From NCBI GenBank assembly GCA_022843605.1, contig JALHNI010000003.1:50000-113999 (forward strand): DNA of 64,000 bases. Reading direction: 5' to 3'. This document shows, one piece after another, positions 27,644 through 37,196 of the stretch. The DNA comes from Bryobacter sp. (GTDB lineage: Bacteria; Acidobacteriota; Terriglobia; Bryobacterales; Bryobacteraceae). Both the position numbers and the translations under genes were made by a program. Under the pieces are notes generated by a model. It had not been told where the DNA came from. It did no database searches and was given only the letters and a program-made list of their open reading frames with translations. Positions within the stretch are counted from its first letter, which is position 1; the number at the start of each line of letters is the position of its first letter.

Positions 27644-30097
27644 ATGGAGGCGATGCGTATCTTTCTACCCGCGCTGGTGATCACTTCGTTGGCGATGGCG
27701 GACGACGAGGCGGCCCGGAAGATTCTGGCTTCGCAGTGCGTCTCCTGTCATGGGGCGGCCAAAATGGGCGGGCTCGATCTTCGTGAGCGCGCGGCAATGC
27801 TGCAGGGCGGCGTGCGGGGAGCGGCCGTGGTGCCGGGCGACTCCGGCAAGAGCTTGCTGTATCAGGCCGTGCTGCGGCAGGGAACTCTCGCCATGCCGCC
27901 GGGAAAGAAGGGGCTAAGCGACGCGGAAGTGGCGACTTTGCGCGCGTGGATCGATGGTGGGGCGAAGTGGAGCGAGCAGGCCATCGACGCCAAGCCGACC
28001 TGGTGGAGCTTCCAGAAACTGAAGCGGTCGCCCCTGCCCGCGACCGCAGCGAGGAACCCAATCGATGCGTTCGTCATCACCAAGCTGAAGGAGCAGAAGC
28101 TGCAGCCTGTGGGGAAGGCCGACGCGCGGACATTGCTGCGGCGGGTGACTTACAGCCTGACGGGGTTGCCGCCGACGACGGATGAGATGGCTGCCTTTCT
28201 CGCGGATTCGTCGCCGGAGGCTTACGCGCGGGTGGTGGACCGGCTACTCGCGTCGCCGCGTTATGGCGAACGCTGGGGCCGCCATTGGCTCGATGTCGCG
28301 CGCTATGCCGACACGGGTGGCTTTGAAACGGACATCTACTTTCCGAATGCGTGGCGCTATCGGGACTACGTGATCCAGAGCTTCAACGAGGACAAGCCGT
28401 ACGAGCGCTTCGTGCAGGAGCAGATCGCCGGGGATGAGTTGTTCCCGGACAACCTGGATATGAATGGCGGCTTCAAGATTCCGGAGAGCAAACTGAAGAA
28501 TCTGAACGCGCGCATTGCCACTGGTCTCTACACGATCGGGCCCGTGTACCATGAGGCCGCGTTTTTCGGTGGGCAGGTTCGGTATGAGTGGTTGACCGAC
28601 GTGGTGGATACGACAGGCGAGGCCTTTCTGGGTTTGACGCTGGGCTGTTCGCGCTGCCACAACCACAAGTTCGATCCGCTGACTCAGCGCGATTATCACG
28701 CCATGATGGCGGTATTCGCCGGTAGTGAGGAGCGCGAAATTCCGGTGGTGAGCCAGTTCAGCACCTTCGGCTTTAAGAGTGGCTATCCGAATTGGCTGAA
28801 GGTGGAAGAACTGAAGTCGGCTATCCAAAGGATCGATCAGGCGGCGCGGAAGCGGGTGGTGGATGCAGTGCGGCAGCGGTTTAGCGAGGAGGCGCGGAGG
28901 GCGTTCGATACGCCAGCGGAAAAGCAGACTCCGGCGGATCGCAAGCTGGCGGCGCCATTGGAAGCGGCTTTGACGCAAGCCGGCCTGCAGGAGAATGCCG
29001 AGGGCAAGGAGGCCGATATCCCGTTGACCGCGGCCGAAAGCGCCGAGCGGGAAAGGTTGTTGGCGGAACTGGGGAAAGCGGCGCTGAAGGCCAATCCAGC
29101 GCCGCAGACGGCGACGGTGTTGGGCCATGCGGCGGTGACGCCGGTGGTGCACATGACGCATCGCGGTGATTGGCGCGCCCAGGGCGAAGCGGTGGGGCCG
29201 GCGCTGCCGGCGATCCTGGCGGGAGGCCGGAAGATTGAAGACGATCCGGAGAAGAAGTTGCAGCGGCGAAAGGTGCTGGCGCTCTGGCTCACCGAGCCCG
29301 ACCATCCCTTGACCGCCCGCGTGATGGTGAATCGCGTTTGGCATTGGCATTTCGGACGGGGCATCGTGGGGACGCCAAACGACTTCGGACGTCAGGGCGA
29401 GGAGCCGACGCATCCGGAGATGCTGGACTGGCTAGCCAGCGAGTTCGTAGCGCAGGGATGGAGCCTCAAAAAGCTGCATCGGCTGATCTTGCTCTCTGAC
29501 ACTTATCAGCGCTCCAGCGAATTCAGTGAGGCGAATGCCAAGGTTGATGCCAATAATCGTTTTCTGTGGCGGATGAACCGTCAGCGGGTGGATGCCGAAA
29601 CGCTGCGGGATGCGGTGTTGGCGGTGAGCGGCGAATTGAATTTGAAGATGGGGGGACGCCCGGTAATTCCGAAGCTGAGCCCCGAGGAATACTCGGTGAT
29701 GTGGGCGCGGAACCAATGGCCGGAGGCGCTGGACCCGCGGGAGCACACGCGCCGCAGCATTTACCTCTATGTGAAGCGCAACTTTCCGCTGCCGATGCTA
29801 TCGACCTTCGATGCGCCGGATACGTCGCTGAGTTGTTCCCGGCGCGACAACACGACCGTCGCTCCGCAGGCGCTCACGCTGATGAACGGCGAGTTCATGG
29901 TGCAGCAAGCCAAGCGATTGGCGGCGCTGGCCCGTCAGCAGTCGTCGCCGCTGGATTTCATCTTTCAGCGGGTGCTGGGCCGCCCCCCCTTTGCGAACGA
30001 ACGCAGCAAGGCCAAGTCGACGCTGACGGACGAAGCCAGCCTGGACCGGCTGTGTCTGGTGCTATTGAATACGAACGAATTCCTTTATCTCGACTAG
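27644..30097 (+). CDS. PSD1 / DUF1549-DUF1553 domain protein with c-type haem motif
   Basis: ILASQCVSCHGAAKMGGLDLR (CxxCH), PIDAFVITKLKEQKLQPVGKADARTLLRRVTYSLTGLPPT, GCSRCHNHKFDPLTQRDYH, RVMVNRVWHWHFGRGIVGTPNDFG. Confidence 0.93.
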   Translation: MEAMRIFLPALVITSLAMADDEAARKILASQCVSCHGAAKMGGLDLRERAAMLQGGVRGAAVVPGDSGKSLLYQAVLRQGTLAMPPGKKGLSDAEVATLRAWIDGGAKWSEQAIDAKPTWWSFQKLKRSPLPATAARNPIDAFVITKLKEQKLQPVGKADARTLLRRVTYSLTGLPPTTDEMAAFLADSSPEAYARVVDRLLASPRYGERWGRHWLDVARYADTGGFETDIYFPNAWRYRDYVIQSFNEDKPYERFVQEQIAGDELFPDNLDMNGGFKIPESKLKNLNARIATGLYTIGPVYHEAAFFGGQVRYEWLTDVVDTTGEAFLGLTLGCSRCHNHKFDPLTQRDYHAMMAVFAGSEEREIPVVSQFSTFGFKSGYPNWLKVEELKSAIQRIDQAARKRVVDAVRQRFSEEARRAFDTPAEKQTPADRKLAAPLEAALTQAGLQENAEGKEADIPLTAAESAERERLLAELGKAALKANPAPQTATVLGHAAVTPVVHMTHRGDWRAQGEAVGPALPAILAGGRKIEDDPEKKLQRRKVLALWLTEPDHPLTARVMVNRVWHWHFGRGIVGTPNDFGRQGEEPTHPEMLDWLASEFVAQGWSLKKLHRLILLSDTYQRSSEFSEANAKVDANNRFLWRMNRQRVDAETLRDAVLAVSGELNLKMGGRPVIPKLSPEEYSVMWARNQWPEALDPREHTRRSIYLYVKRNFPLPMLSTFDAPDTSLSCSRRDNTTVAPQALTLMNGEFMVQQAKRLAALARQQSSPLDFIFQRVLGRPPFANERSKAKSTLTDEASLDRLCLVLLNTNEFLYLD

Positions 30098-30101
30098 GAG
30101 C

Positions 30102-31559
30102 ATGACCATGGCGAAGTTCTGTCCCAAAACCTGGCAAGCGGCTTCACGCCGGCAGTTCCTCGAAGCGAGTGGCTTGGGCTTTGGAGCGCTGGCGGCCTCA
30201 ACGCTGGAGGGGGCGGCGATCGCGAATCCTTTCGCCCCTAAGCCGCGCCATTTCGAGGCGAAGGGCAAGAGCGTCATCTTCCTCTTCATGCATGGCGGGC
30301 CCAGCCATATTGACACCTTCGATCCGAAGCCGGCGTTGAATCGTTTGCACGGTCAGCCGATCCCGGCGAGTTTTGGCAAGGTCGATTTTCAGTTTTCCAA
30401 TATGGAGAAGACGCCGCTGATGGGTTCGCCGCGGGTCTTTAAACGGCGGGGCCAATCGGGCCTGGAGATCTCCGATCTGTTTGAGAATGTCGCCGCGCAT
30501 GCGGATGACCTGGCGGTGATCCGCTCCTGCCATCACGATGGCTTTACGCACGTGACGGGGCAGACGTGGCTGAATACGGGTTGGGCGCGGGTGGGCCGGC
30601 CTAGCGTGGGGTCGTGGGTGGTTTACGGGTTAGGCAACGAGAGCGAGAATCTGCCGGCCTACGTGGTGATGCTCGACGGCGGGATTAAGGCGGGGGCGCC
30701 GGCCTATGGCGCGGGCTTTCTGCCGGCGGCCTATCAGGGCACGGTGCTGCGCAGCGAGGGGCCCCCGATTCTGAACATTCGCCGGCCGGAGGGCATGTCG
30801 GATCCGGAGCAGCGGCAGATGCTCGATCTGTTGCGCGACTACAACGAAGGCCATCGGCAAGCGCGGAACGAGGATTCAGAGCTAGCGGCTCGCATGGCCT
30901 CCTATGAGTTGGCGTTCAAGATGCAGATGTCGGTGCCGGAAGTGGCGGACCTGTCTCGTGAGACCGAGGCGACGCGGAAGCTCTACGGGATGGACGATCC
31001 GATGTCGGCCGAGTTTGGGACACAGTGCCTGATGGCGCGGCGTCTGGTGGAGAAGGGCGTCCGGTTCGTGCAGCTCTATTCGGGTGGGAAGAAGGGGGCC
31101 GAGGTCGGCTGGGATGGGCACAACGAATGCGACCAGAATCACCAGTACATGGCGCGCAAAGTGGATCGGCCGATTGCCGGGCTGTTGGCGGATTTGAAGT
31201 CGCGTGGTTTGCTCGAAAGCACCGTGGTGCTGTGGGGCGGTGACTTCGGCCGTACGCCGTTTACCGATGGCGCGGAAGGCGGAGGCGGCAATCGCAATGG
31301 CCGGGATCACAATCCCTACGGGTTTACGGTGTGGATGGCGGGCGGCGGAATCCGTGGCGGCCAGGCGATCGGCAGCACCGATGAGATCGGCTTGAAGGCG
31401 ATGGAGGATAAAGTCACGATGCACGACTTACACGGCGCGTTGCTGGGCCTGCTGGGAGTCGACCACAAGAAACTGACTTACTTCTTTCAGGGGCGTGAGT
31501 TCCGCTTGACCGACGTTGGCGGCGAAGGCAACTTACTCCAGCGGTTGACCCGGGCCTGA
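30102..31559 (+). CDS. DUF1501 domain-containing protein
   Basis: ASRRQFLEASGLGFGALA Tat-like signal; IFLFMHGGPSHIDTFDPKPALN; VVLWGGDFGRTPF...GRDHNPYGFTVWMAGGGIRGG. Confidence 0.93.
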   Translation: MTMAKFCPKTWQAASRRQFLEASGLGFGALAASTLEGAAIANPFAPKPRHFEAKGKSVIFLFMHGGPSHIDTFDPKPALNRLHGQPIPASFGKVDFQFSNMEKTPLMGSPRVFKRRGQSGLEISDLFENVAAHADDLAVIRSCHHDGFTHVTGQTWLNTGWARVGRPSVGSWVVYGLGNESENLPAYVVMLDGGIKAGAPAYGAGFLPAAYQGTVLRSEGPPILNIRRPEGMSDPEQRQMLDLLRDYNEGHRQARNEDSELAARMASYELAFKMQMSVPEVADLSRETEATRKLYGMDDPMSAEFGTQCLMARRLVEKGVRFVQLYSGGKKGAEVGWDGHNECDQNHQYMARKVDRPIAGLLADLKSRGLLESTVVLWGGDFGRTPFTDGAEGGGGNRNGRDHNPYGFTVWMAGGGIRGGQAIGSTDEIGLKAMEDKVTMHDLHGALLGLLGVDHKKLTYFFQGREFRLTDVGGEGNLLQRLTRA

Positions 31560-31568
31560 AGCGGGCAG

Positions 31569-32915
31569 TTACTTGGCGAAGTAACTGAGATCGACTTCGG
31601 CGGGGGCTGGCTGGGCCGATTCAAGCGCGGCCTGATCGCCCCATTGCTTTTGCTGTTGTGCCATCAAGGCGCGCAGTTCGCGGACGCGAGTGGCGTGCTC
31701 GGGGTGGGCGGAGAGATCATGAATCTCGTCAGGATCGCGCTGTAAGTCGAAGAGTTGTTGGCGGTTGATCTTGGGATAGACGATGAGCTTCCAGCGGCCC
31801 TGGCGGACGGCGCGTTGCAGATCGCGATAGCCCAGGAAGATGGCGTCGCGTCCTTTGCCTCGCTGGCCGCGCAAGATGGGGGCGAGGCTGCGGCCCTCAA
31901 GGGTGGAGGGAGGTGCGATGCCGGCCAGTTCGCACAAGGTGGGATAAATATCGAAGAGATAAGCGAAGTCGTCGACTTGACGATTCTTCGGGATGCCCGG
32001 TCCCGCGAGAATCAGTCCGGCGCGCATGCTGTGGTCGTACAGGTTCTGCTTGCCCATCAGACCGTGGCTACCCATGGCGAGGCCTTGGTCAGAAGTGAAG
32101 GCGAAGTAAGTGTTGCCCTCTTCGCCCAGGTCCTTCACTGTTTTCACGATGCGGCCGATTTGTTCGTCCATCTGCGTAATGACGGCGTAGTAGTCGCGGA
32201 GCTGTTTGCGAATCTCCTCCGGCGTGCGCGGCCACGGGGCTAAGGTTTCGTCGCGGACTTTGAGCTCGCCGTTGTTCAACTTGTGCCAGGGCTGAAAGTT
32301 CGGAGGTAAGGGGATCTTGGCCGCGTCATAGCGGGCTAGCGCCTCCGGCGCGGCGACGCGGGGATCGTGGGGTGAACCACCGGCGAGATACATCAGGAAG
32401 GGTTTCGACTTGTCGGTCTTCCAACGCTCAAGAAAGTCGATGGCCCTGTCGGCCATTTGGCGGCCGGGTTGGCCGGAGAGGCGGTCGGCTTGGTCATCGG
32501 GGAGGGGATAGTCGGTGAACTGATAGCTGCGTTGGGCGGGGTGGTCGGTATTGCCTTTCTTCGTGAACTGATACGTGACGTAGCCTGAGTCGTTGAAGGT
32601 GGAGGCGAGATTGGGCTGGGGCTTCTGCTCGCGAACGGCGGTGAACCAGGAGACGCCGCGCTGGATCATCGTGCGGCTGGGGAGACAGACGGCGCCGACG
32701 TGGCCGCCCATGCAGTAGGCATTGCGAAAGGTGACGCCGGCGCGCACGAGCGCATCCAGGTTCGGGGTGCGGATGGCCGGATTGCCGAGCGCGCGGATGG
32801 TGTCGAAACGTTGGTCGTCGGTGAGGATGAAGACGATGTTGGCTTTGCGCGGCTGGGCGGCGAGTAGCGAGGCCGAGACGAGTGCAGTGAACTGGCGCCG
32901 GGTGGGAGAAGGCAT
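31569..32915 (-). CDS. Arylsulfatase-type sulfatase
   Basis: NIVFILTDDQRFDTI...GAVCLPSRTMIQRG (CxPxR formylglycine motif)...FTSDQGLAMGSHGLMGKQNLYDHSMR. Confidence 0.93.
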   Translation of the reverse strand: MPSPTRRQFTALVSASLLAAQPRKANIVFILTDDQRFDTIRALGNPAIRTPNLDALVRAGVTFRNAYCMGGHVGAVCLPSRTMIQRGVSWFTAVREQKPQPNLASTFNDSGYVTYQFTKKGNTDHPAQRSYQFTDYPLPDDQADRLSGQPGRQMADRAIDFLERWKTDKSKPFLMYLAGGSPHDPRVAAPEALARYDAAKIPLPPNFQPWHKLNNGELKVRDETLAPWPRTPEEIRKQLRDYYAVITQMDEQIGRIVKTVKDLGEEGNTYFAFTSDQGLAMGSHGLMGKQNLYDHSMRAGLILAGPGIPKNRQVDDFAYLFDIYPTLCELAGIAPPSTLEGRSLAPILRGQRGKGRDAIFLGYRDLQRAVRQGRWKLIVYPKINRQQLFDLQRDPDEIHDLSAHPEHATRVRELRALMAQQQKQWGDQAALESAQPAPAEVDLSYFAK

Positions 32916-32926
32916 CAGCGCCTAGT

Positions 32927-35023
32927 CTAATGGACGGCGGGGTCAGGTTGGAGAACGGGCGTCTTGCACCAGCGCAGGAGGATTTCGCGGATTTCGCCGG
33001 GTTGCCAAGGCTTGGGCACAAAGTCATCCATGCCGGATTCGGTGCAGCGGCGGCGTTCTTCGTCCAGCACGCTGGCGGTCATGGCGACGATAGGGGTTCG
33101 GCGTTCGCCGGCCTCGCGGCGGCGGATCTCCTGGGTGGCGGCGTATCCGTCCATTTCGGGCATCAGGCAGTCCATGAAGATCAGGTCGTAGTGGCGTTGC
33201 TCGAAGCGTTCGAGGGCCTCAATTCCATTGACGGCGAGGTCCACTTCGCAGCCGAGCCGCGTGACAGTATGCGAGGCGAGCAGGCGATTGACCGAGTTAT
33301 CTTCCACGATCAGCACGATGGGAGGGCGGGAGAAGCCGAGGCCTTGCAGTGCCGCCGGTGCCGATACCTTGGGCGCCTCGGAGACCGGTAAGTTCAGGGT
33401 GAACCAGAACGTGGACCCCACACCCTCCTGGCTTTGAACGTGGATTGAGCCGCCCATCGCTTCAATGAGTTCCTTCGAGATGGCCAAGCCGAGACCGGTG
33501 CCGCCGAAGCGGCGCGTGGTGGAGGCATCGGCCTGACGGAAACGTTCGAAGACCAGGTCCAGTTTGCCGGGAGGTATACCCACGCCGGAGTCCGTCACGG
33601 TGATCCGCAGTTCGACGCGCTGCTCGTTTCGGCTGAGCGTTTCCCAACGAACGGTGACGTGGCCGGTTTCGGTGAACTTGATCGCATTGCCGACCAGGTT
33701 CACGAGCACCTGCCGGATCCGTCCCGGGTCGCCCTGTATCCAACCATGGGCGTCTGAATCCGGATGCAGCGAAAGGGAGAGTTTTTTCTCGGCGGCCAGC
33801 GGCGCAAAGGTGTCCAGGACGCTCCGTGTGAGTGACAGCGGCTGGAAGGGGGCCAAGTCGAACTCGAACGCTCCGGACTTGATCTTGGAGAAGTCGAGAA
33901 TGTCGTTGATAATGGCCAGAAGGGAGCCGGCGCTGGAGCGGATTGCCTCGCCGTAGTCGCGCTGTTGACGGTCCAGGGGTGTGTCCAGCAACAGGTTCGT
34001 CATGCCGATGACGCCGTTCATGGGAGTGCGAATTTCATGGCTCATGGTGGCCAGAAACTCCGATTTGGCGGCGGTGGCGAGTTCGGCTTTCTTGAGGGCC
34101 AGTTCGGCAAGTTGCCGCGCCGCGCGAACGCGCCGCACCTGCCAACCAATGATCAAGACGACGAGCAGGGCCAGCAGAATGCCCCACTGCAGCGCCTGTT
34201 GCCGCCGTTCTGCGGCGGCCAGCTTCATCAGCCAATCGGTGCTGCCCAGCCCGACGGCGTAATGGGCGGAGATACGATGCAGCGTGCCATCCATGGCCAT
34301 GCGGTCAATCTCGCGGCGAATCGCTTGAGCGTGTCTCTCCTGGCCGGGAGCCGCGCCGGTGGCGATCTCAAGCCGTGTATTGGGCAGGAAGGTAACGACG
34401 AAAGATGCGGACTGGCAAGCCGAAGTTCTCGAGAGGGCATGCTGCACCAGGGAGCGCTGATCCATCAGAAACTGGTGCACTTCTCCGGCGCAGAGGGCGT
34501 TGAACAGGCGCGTACGGTCACCGAAAGTCTTCACCTGAGCCGTGGGGCTGATCCGTCGGGCCATGTAAACGGAAACGGGCGAGTCAATGGCGCCGACAAC
34601 GCTCTTGGGTCCGACTTGCGCGGTGGCGAGGGAGACCAAGGCATAGTTATTCTCGGACCAGGGGTTGGTCAGGAAGAAGCGGGCTCGCCGTTCGGGGGTG
34701 ATCGACAGGTTTCCCCAAAGGTCGAGTTTGCCGCTGGGAAGTAACTCCTCGGGCCCTTCCACCGGATTTACCCACTCCAACCGGATGCCCAGGCGCCGGG
34801 CGGCTTCGTTGATGACGTCCGGCCCCAGTCCGGTTGCCGTGCCATCGGGGCGGTAGATTTCCATTGGCGGTCCGTGCCAGATGCCGATGCGGAGGGCCCT
34901 CTCCGGAGGGTGATAGAAGGCGCCGTCGACCATCCAGACCAGGAACAGCAGGCTTGCCAAGGCAATACCGACGAGTGCGGCACCCGCCATGTCCCCCCGT
35001 AACTTGCTCTTCCACCCACTCAT
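32927..35023 (-). CDS. Hybrid sensor histidine kinase/response regulator with periplasmic SBP_bac_3-like sensor
   Basis: [29 protein letters not shown] sensor; [37 protein letters not shown]; receiver [24 protein letters not shown]. Several possible starts. Confidence 0.92.
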   Translation of the reverse strand: MSGWKSKLRGDMAGAALVGIALASLLFLVWMVDGAFYHPPERALRIGIWHGPPMEIYRPDGTATGLGPDVINEAARRLGIRLEWVNPVEGPEELLPSGKLDLWGNLSITPERRARFFLTNPWSENNYALVSLATAQVGPKSVVGAIDSPVSVYMARRISPTAQVKTFGDRTRLFNALCAGEVHQFLMDQRSLVQHALSRTSACQSASFVVTFLPNTRLEIATGAAPGQERHAQAIRREIDRMAMDGTLHRISAHYAVGLGSTDWLMKLAAAERRQQALQWGILLALLVVLIIGWQVRRVRAARQLAELALKKAELATAAKSEFLATMSHEIRTPMNGVIGMTNLLLDTPLDRQQRDYGEAIRSSAGSLLAIINDILDFSKIKSGAFEFDLAPFQPLSLTRSVLDTFAPLAAEKKLSLSLHPDSDAHGWIQGDPGRIRQVLVNLVGNAIKFTETGHVTVRWETLSRNEQRVELRITVTDSGVGIPPGKLDLVFERFRQADASTTRRFGGTGLGLAISKELIEAMGGSIHVQSQEGVGSTFWFTLNLPVSEAPKVSAPAALQGLGFSRPPIVLIVEDNSVNRLLASHTVTRLGCEVDLAVNGIEALERFEQRHYDLIFMDCLMPEMDGYAATQEIRRREAGERRTPIVAMTASVLDEERRRCTESGMDDFVPKPWQPGEIREILLRWCKTPVLQPDPAVH

Positions 35024-35140
35024 CCTCTGTTTCCAGAATCCCCTACCCATCGTATCGGAGCTTTGGCGAGATCCTTGATCGCCGGAGCGCAAGAATCGGA
35101 GTGAATCGATGTCTGGTGCCGTTTAGGATCGGGATTCAGA

Positions 35141-35830
35141 ATGAAGAACTTCGATTGGGAATCAATTGAGACGGATCTAGCGCGTTACGGCAGTGCGCGA
35201 TTGCCGGCGGCACTGCGTCCGGACGAGTGCCGTGGCTTGAAGGCCAGTTACTCCGACCAGCGACTCTTTCGCAGCCGCGTGATCATGGCCCGGCATGGCT
35301 TTGGGCGGGGTGAGTATGGCTACTTTGCGTACCCGTTGCCGGAACTGGTGGCTGAATTGCGGAGAGGTCTCTATCCGCCGCTGGCGGAGATCGCCAACCG
35401 GTGGAACGAAGCATTGGGCCTCGCCGCGCGCTTTCCGCCGGAGCACGAGGCGTTCCTTGAGCGCTGCCATGCGGCCGGGCAGCAGCGGCCGACGCCACTT
35501 CTACTGCAGTACGGTGAGGGGGACTACAACTGTCTGCATCAGGATCTCTACGGCGAACACATGTTTCCCTTGCAGGTGGCCTTCCTGCTCTCTGCGCCGG
35601 TTGACGACTTCATCGGTGGGGAATTCGTGCTCACGGAGCAGCGGCCACGGATGCAGTCGCGCGTAGAGGTGGTTCCGTTGGGGCTGGGCGACGGCGTGAT
35701 TTTTCCGGTGCATCACCGGCCCGTTGAGGGTGGCCGTGGCGTCTACCGGGTGAACATGCGGCACGGAGTGAGCCGGATTCGGACCGGGCACCGGCACACG
35801 TTGGGCATCATCTTCCACGATGCTCGTTAG
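35141..35830 (+). CDS. 2OG-Fe(II) oxygenase family protein
   Basis: LLLQYGEGDYNCLHQDLYGEHMFPLQVAFLLSAPVDDFIGGEFVLTEQRPRMQSRVEVVPLGLGDGVIFPVHHRPV: HxD...H pattern. Confidence 0.8.
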   Translation: MKNFDWESIETDLARYGSARLPAALRPDECRGLKASYSDQRLFRSRVIMARHGFGRGEYGYFAYPLPELVAELRRGLYPPLAEIANRWNEALGLAARFPPEHEAFLERCHAAGQQRPTPLLLQYGEGDYNCLHQDLYGEHMFPLQVAFLLSAPVDDFIGGEFVLTEQRPRMQSRVEVVPLGLGDGVIFPVHHRPVEGGRGVYRVNMRHGVSRIRTGHRHTLGIIFHDAR

Positions 35831-35852
35831 TGTCAAAGGAAACTTTAAGCTT

Positions 35853-35867
35853 TTTCAATTTTTGAAA
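35853..35867. promoter_or_regulatory. 15-bp palindrome upstream of DUF4394-globin gene, possible operator
   Basis: TTTCAA-TTT-TTGAAA in an AT-rich patch within a GC-rich genome. Confidence 0.35.
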
Positions 35868-35949
35868 TCCGCTTGAGGAGAGCCTCCGTATGAGTGAGGG
35901 AGCGGCTGGAAATGCCGCCAAAGCTATTTCATTACAGGAGCATCTCACC

Positions 35950-37137
35950 ATGAAACTTCGCCACTGGGCGTGTCTTCACGCATCCCTCTTTTTGTTGGCG
36001 GCTTCCGCATCGGCTGAGCGCATCTACGCCGTCGATTCGCGCGCAGTCCTAGTCAGCTTCGATTCTGAAAGGCCGGCGGCGATGCTGTCGATGAACGTCA
36101 TTCGAGGCTTGCGGCCTGGCGAAAACATCGTTGGTATGGACTTCCGCCCGGCGAACAAGAAGCTCTATGCCTTAAGCAGCACGCTACGTCTCTATATCGT
36201 TGATCCGGTTACCGGTTCGGCCACTCCGGTGGGCGGCGGACCCATCACTACGAACCTCACGGGGACCCGTTTCGGCTTCGACTTCAACCCCACCGTGGAC
36301 CGGATTCGCATCGTCACCAATACCGGGCAGAACCTTCGCGCGCATCCCGACACTGGTGCGCTCGTAACGCCTGACGGACAGTTGAACTACGCCGATGGCG
36401 GTACGCCCAATGTGGTGGCCTGTGCCTATACGAACTCGGTGGCCGGCGCCACCAGCACCACGCTCTATGACTTTGATCTCGCCCGCCGTTCGATTGTGAC
36501 TCAAGCGCCTCCGAACGATGGTAGGCTGACGCCGTTTTTGAACGTCAAGGGTGACTTCTCCGATGTCACCGGCTTTGACATCTCGCCCATCGGAAACAAG
36601 GGTTATCTGACGACCCGTGAGAACGGTGCGGCCCGCGTTCAGTTGTACGAGATCGATTTCGCCAACGCCCGTGCGGTTCTCACCGGTACGGTGGGTACGC
36701 TGGACCAGGTAACGGCCATCGCCGTTGAACCCGCCGGTGTTCCGACGCTGTTCACCAATCTGGGAGGCTTGCCCGCGATCTCAGCCGTGGTGGATGAATT
36801 CCTGGGCATTGTGGTGGGCGACGCGCGCATCAACAAGTTCTTCACCCAGACGGTGGCCAGTCCCCAGCGAGTGGCGGCGTTGCGGCAGAATCTGATTGAC
36901 CAGGTTTGCGCCGGCTCGGGCGGTCCCTGTGAGTATAAGGGTCAAGATATGAAGACGGCGCATCGCAACATGGCGATTACTGACGTCGAGTTTGACGCTC
37001 TGGTGGAGGATCTGGTGAAGGCGCTCGATAAGTTCAACGTGCCGTTGCCGGAGAAAGCGGCCCTGATCGGCGTGCTGGCTCCGATGCGGGCGGACATTGT
37101 CGAGAAGAAACAGATGCAGATTTTGGCTGGCCAGTAG
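35950..37137 (+). CDS. Secreted DUF4394 protein fused to C-terminal group-I truncated haemoglobin domain
   Basis: Signal peptide MKLRHWACLHASLFLLAASASAE. DUF4394 IYAVDSRAVLVSF...GMDFRPANKKLYALSSTLRLYIVDPVTG...FGFDFNPTVDRIRIV. Globin from about 36745: TLFTNLGGLPAISAVVDEFLGIVVGDARINKFF...GGPCEYKGQDMKTAHRNMAITDVEFDALVEDLVKALDKFNVP. Confidence 0.88.
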   Translation: MKLRHWACLHASLFLLAASASAERIYAVDSRAVLVSFDSERPAAMLSMNVIRGLRPGENIVGMDFRPANKKLYALSSTLRLYIVDPVTGSATPVGGGPITTNLTGTRFGFDFNPTVDRIRIVTNTGQNLRAHPDTGALVTPDGQLNYADGGTPNVVACAYTNSVAGATSTTLYDFDLARRSIVTQAPPNDGRLTPFLNVKGDFSDVTGFDISPIGNKGYLTTRENGAARVQLYEIDFANARAVLTGTVGTLDQVTAIAVEPAGVPTLFTNLGGLPAISAVVDEFLGIVVGDARINKFFTQTVASPQRVAALRQNLIDQVCAGSGGPCEYKGQDMKTAHRNMAITDVEFDALVEDLVKALDKFNVPLPEKAALIGVLAPMRADIVEKKQMQILAGQ

Positions 37138-37158
37138 GCACTCTTTGGCTGACCAGCG

Positions 37159-37196
37159 GCCCGTCCGGCGAACTCGCCGGGCGGGCTATTTTTGTT
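37159..37196. terminator. Terminator between convergent genes, possibly bidirectional
   Basis: GCCCGTCCGGCG-AACT-CGCCGGGCGGGC stem followed by TATTTTTGTTT. Confidence 0.75.

Noticed and set aside
28244-29413. 389-aa ORF antisense to PSD1 gene
   Set aside because: Overlaps well-supported PSD1/DUF1553 coding sequence; no recognisable domain.
35871-35949. GEMM-like riboswitch before DUF4394-globin
   Set aside because: GCCGCCAAAGC superficially resembles the core, but the rest of the consensus is missing.
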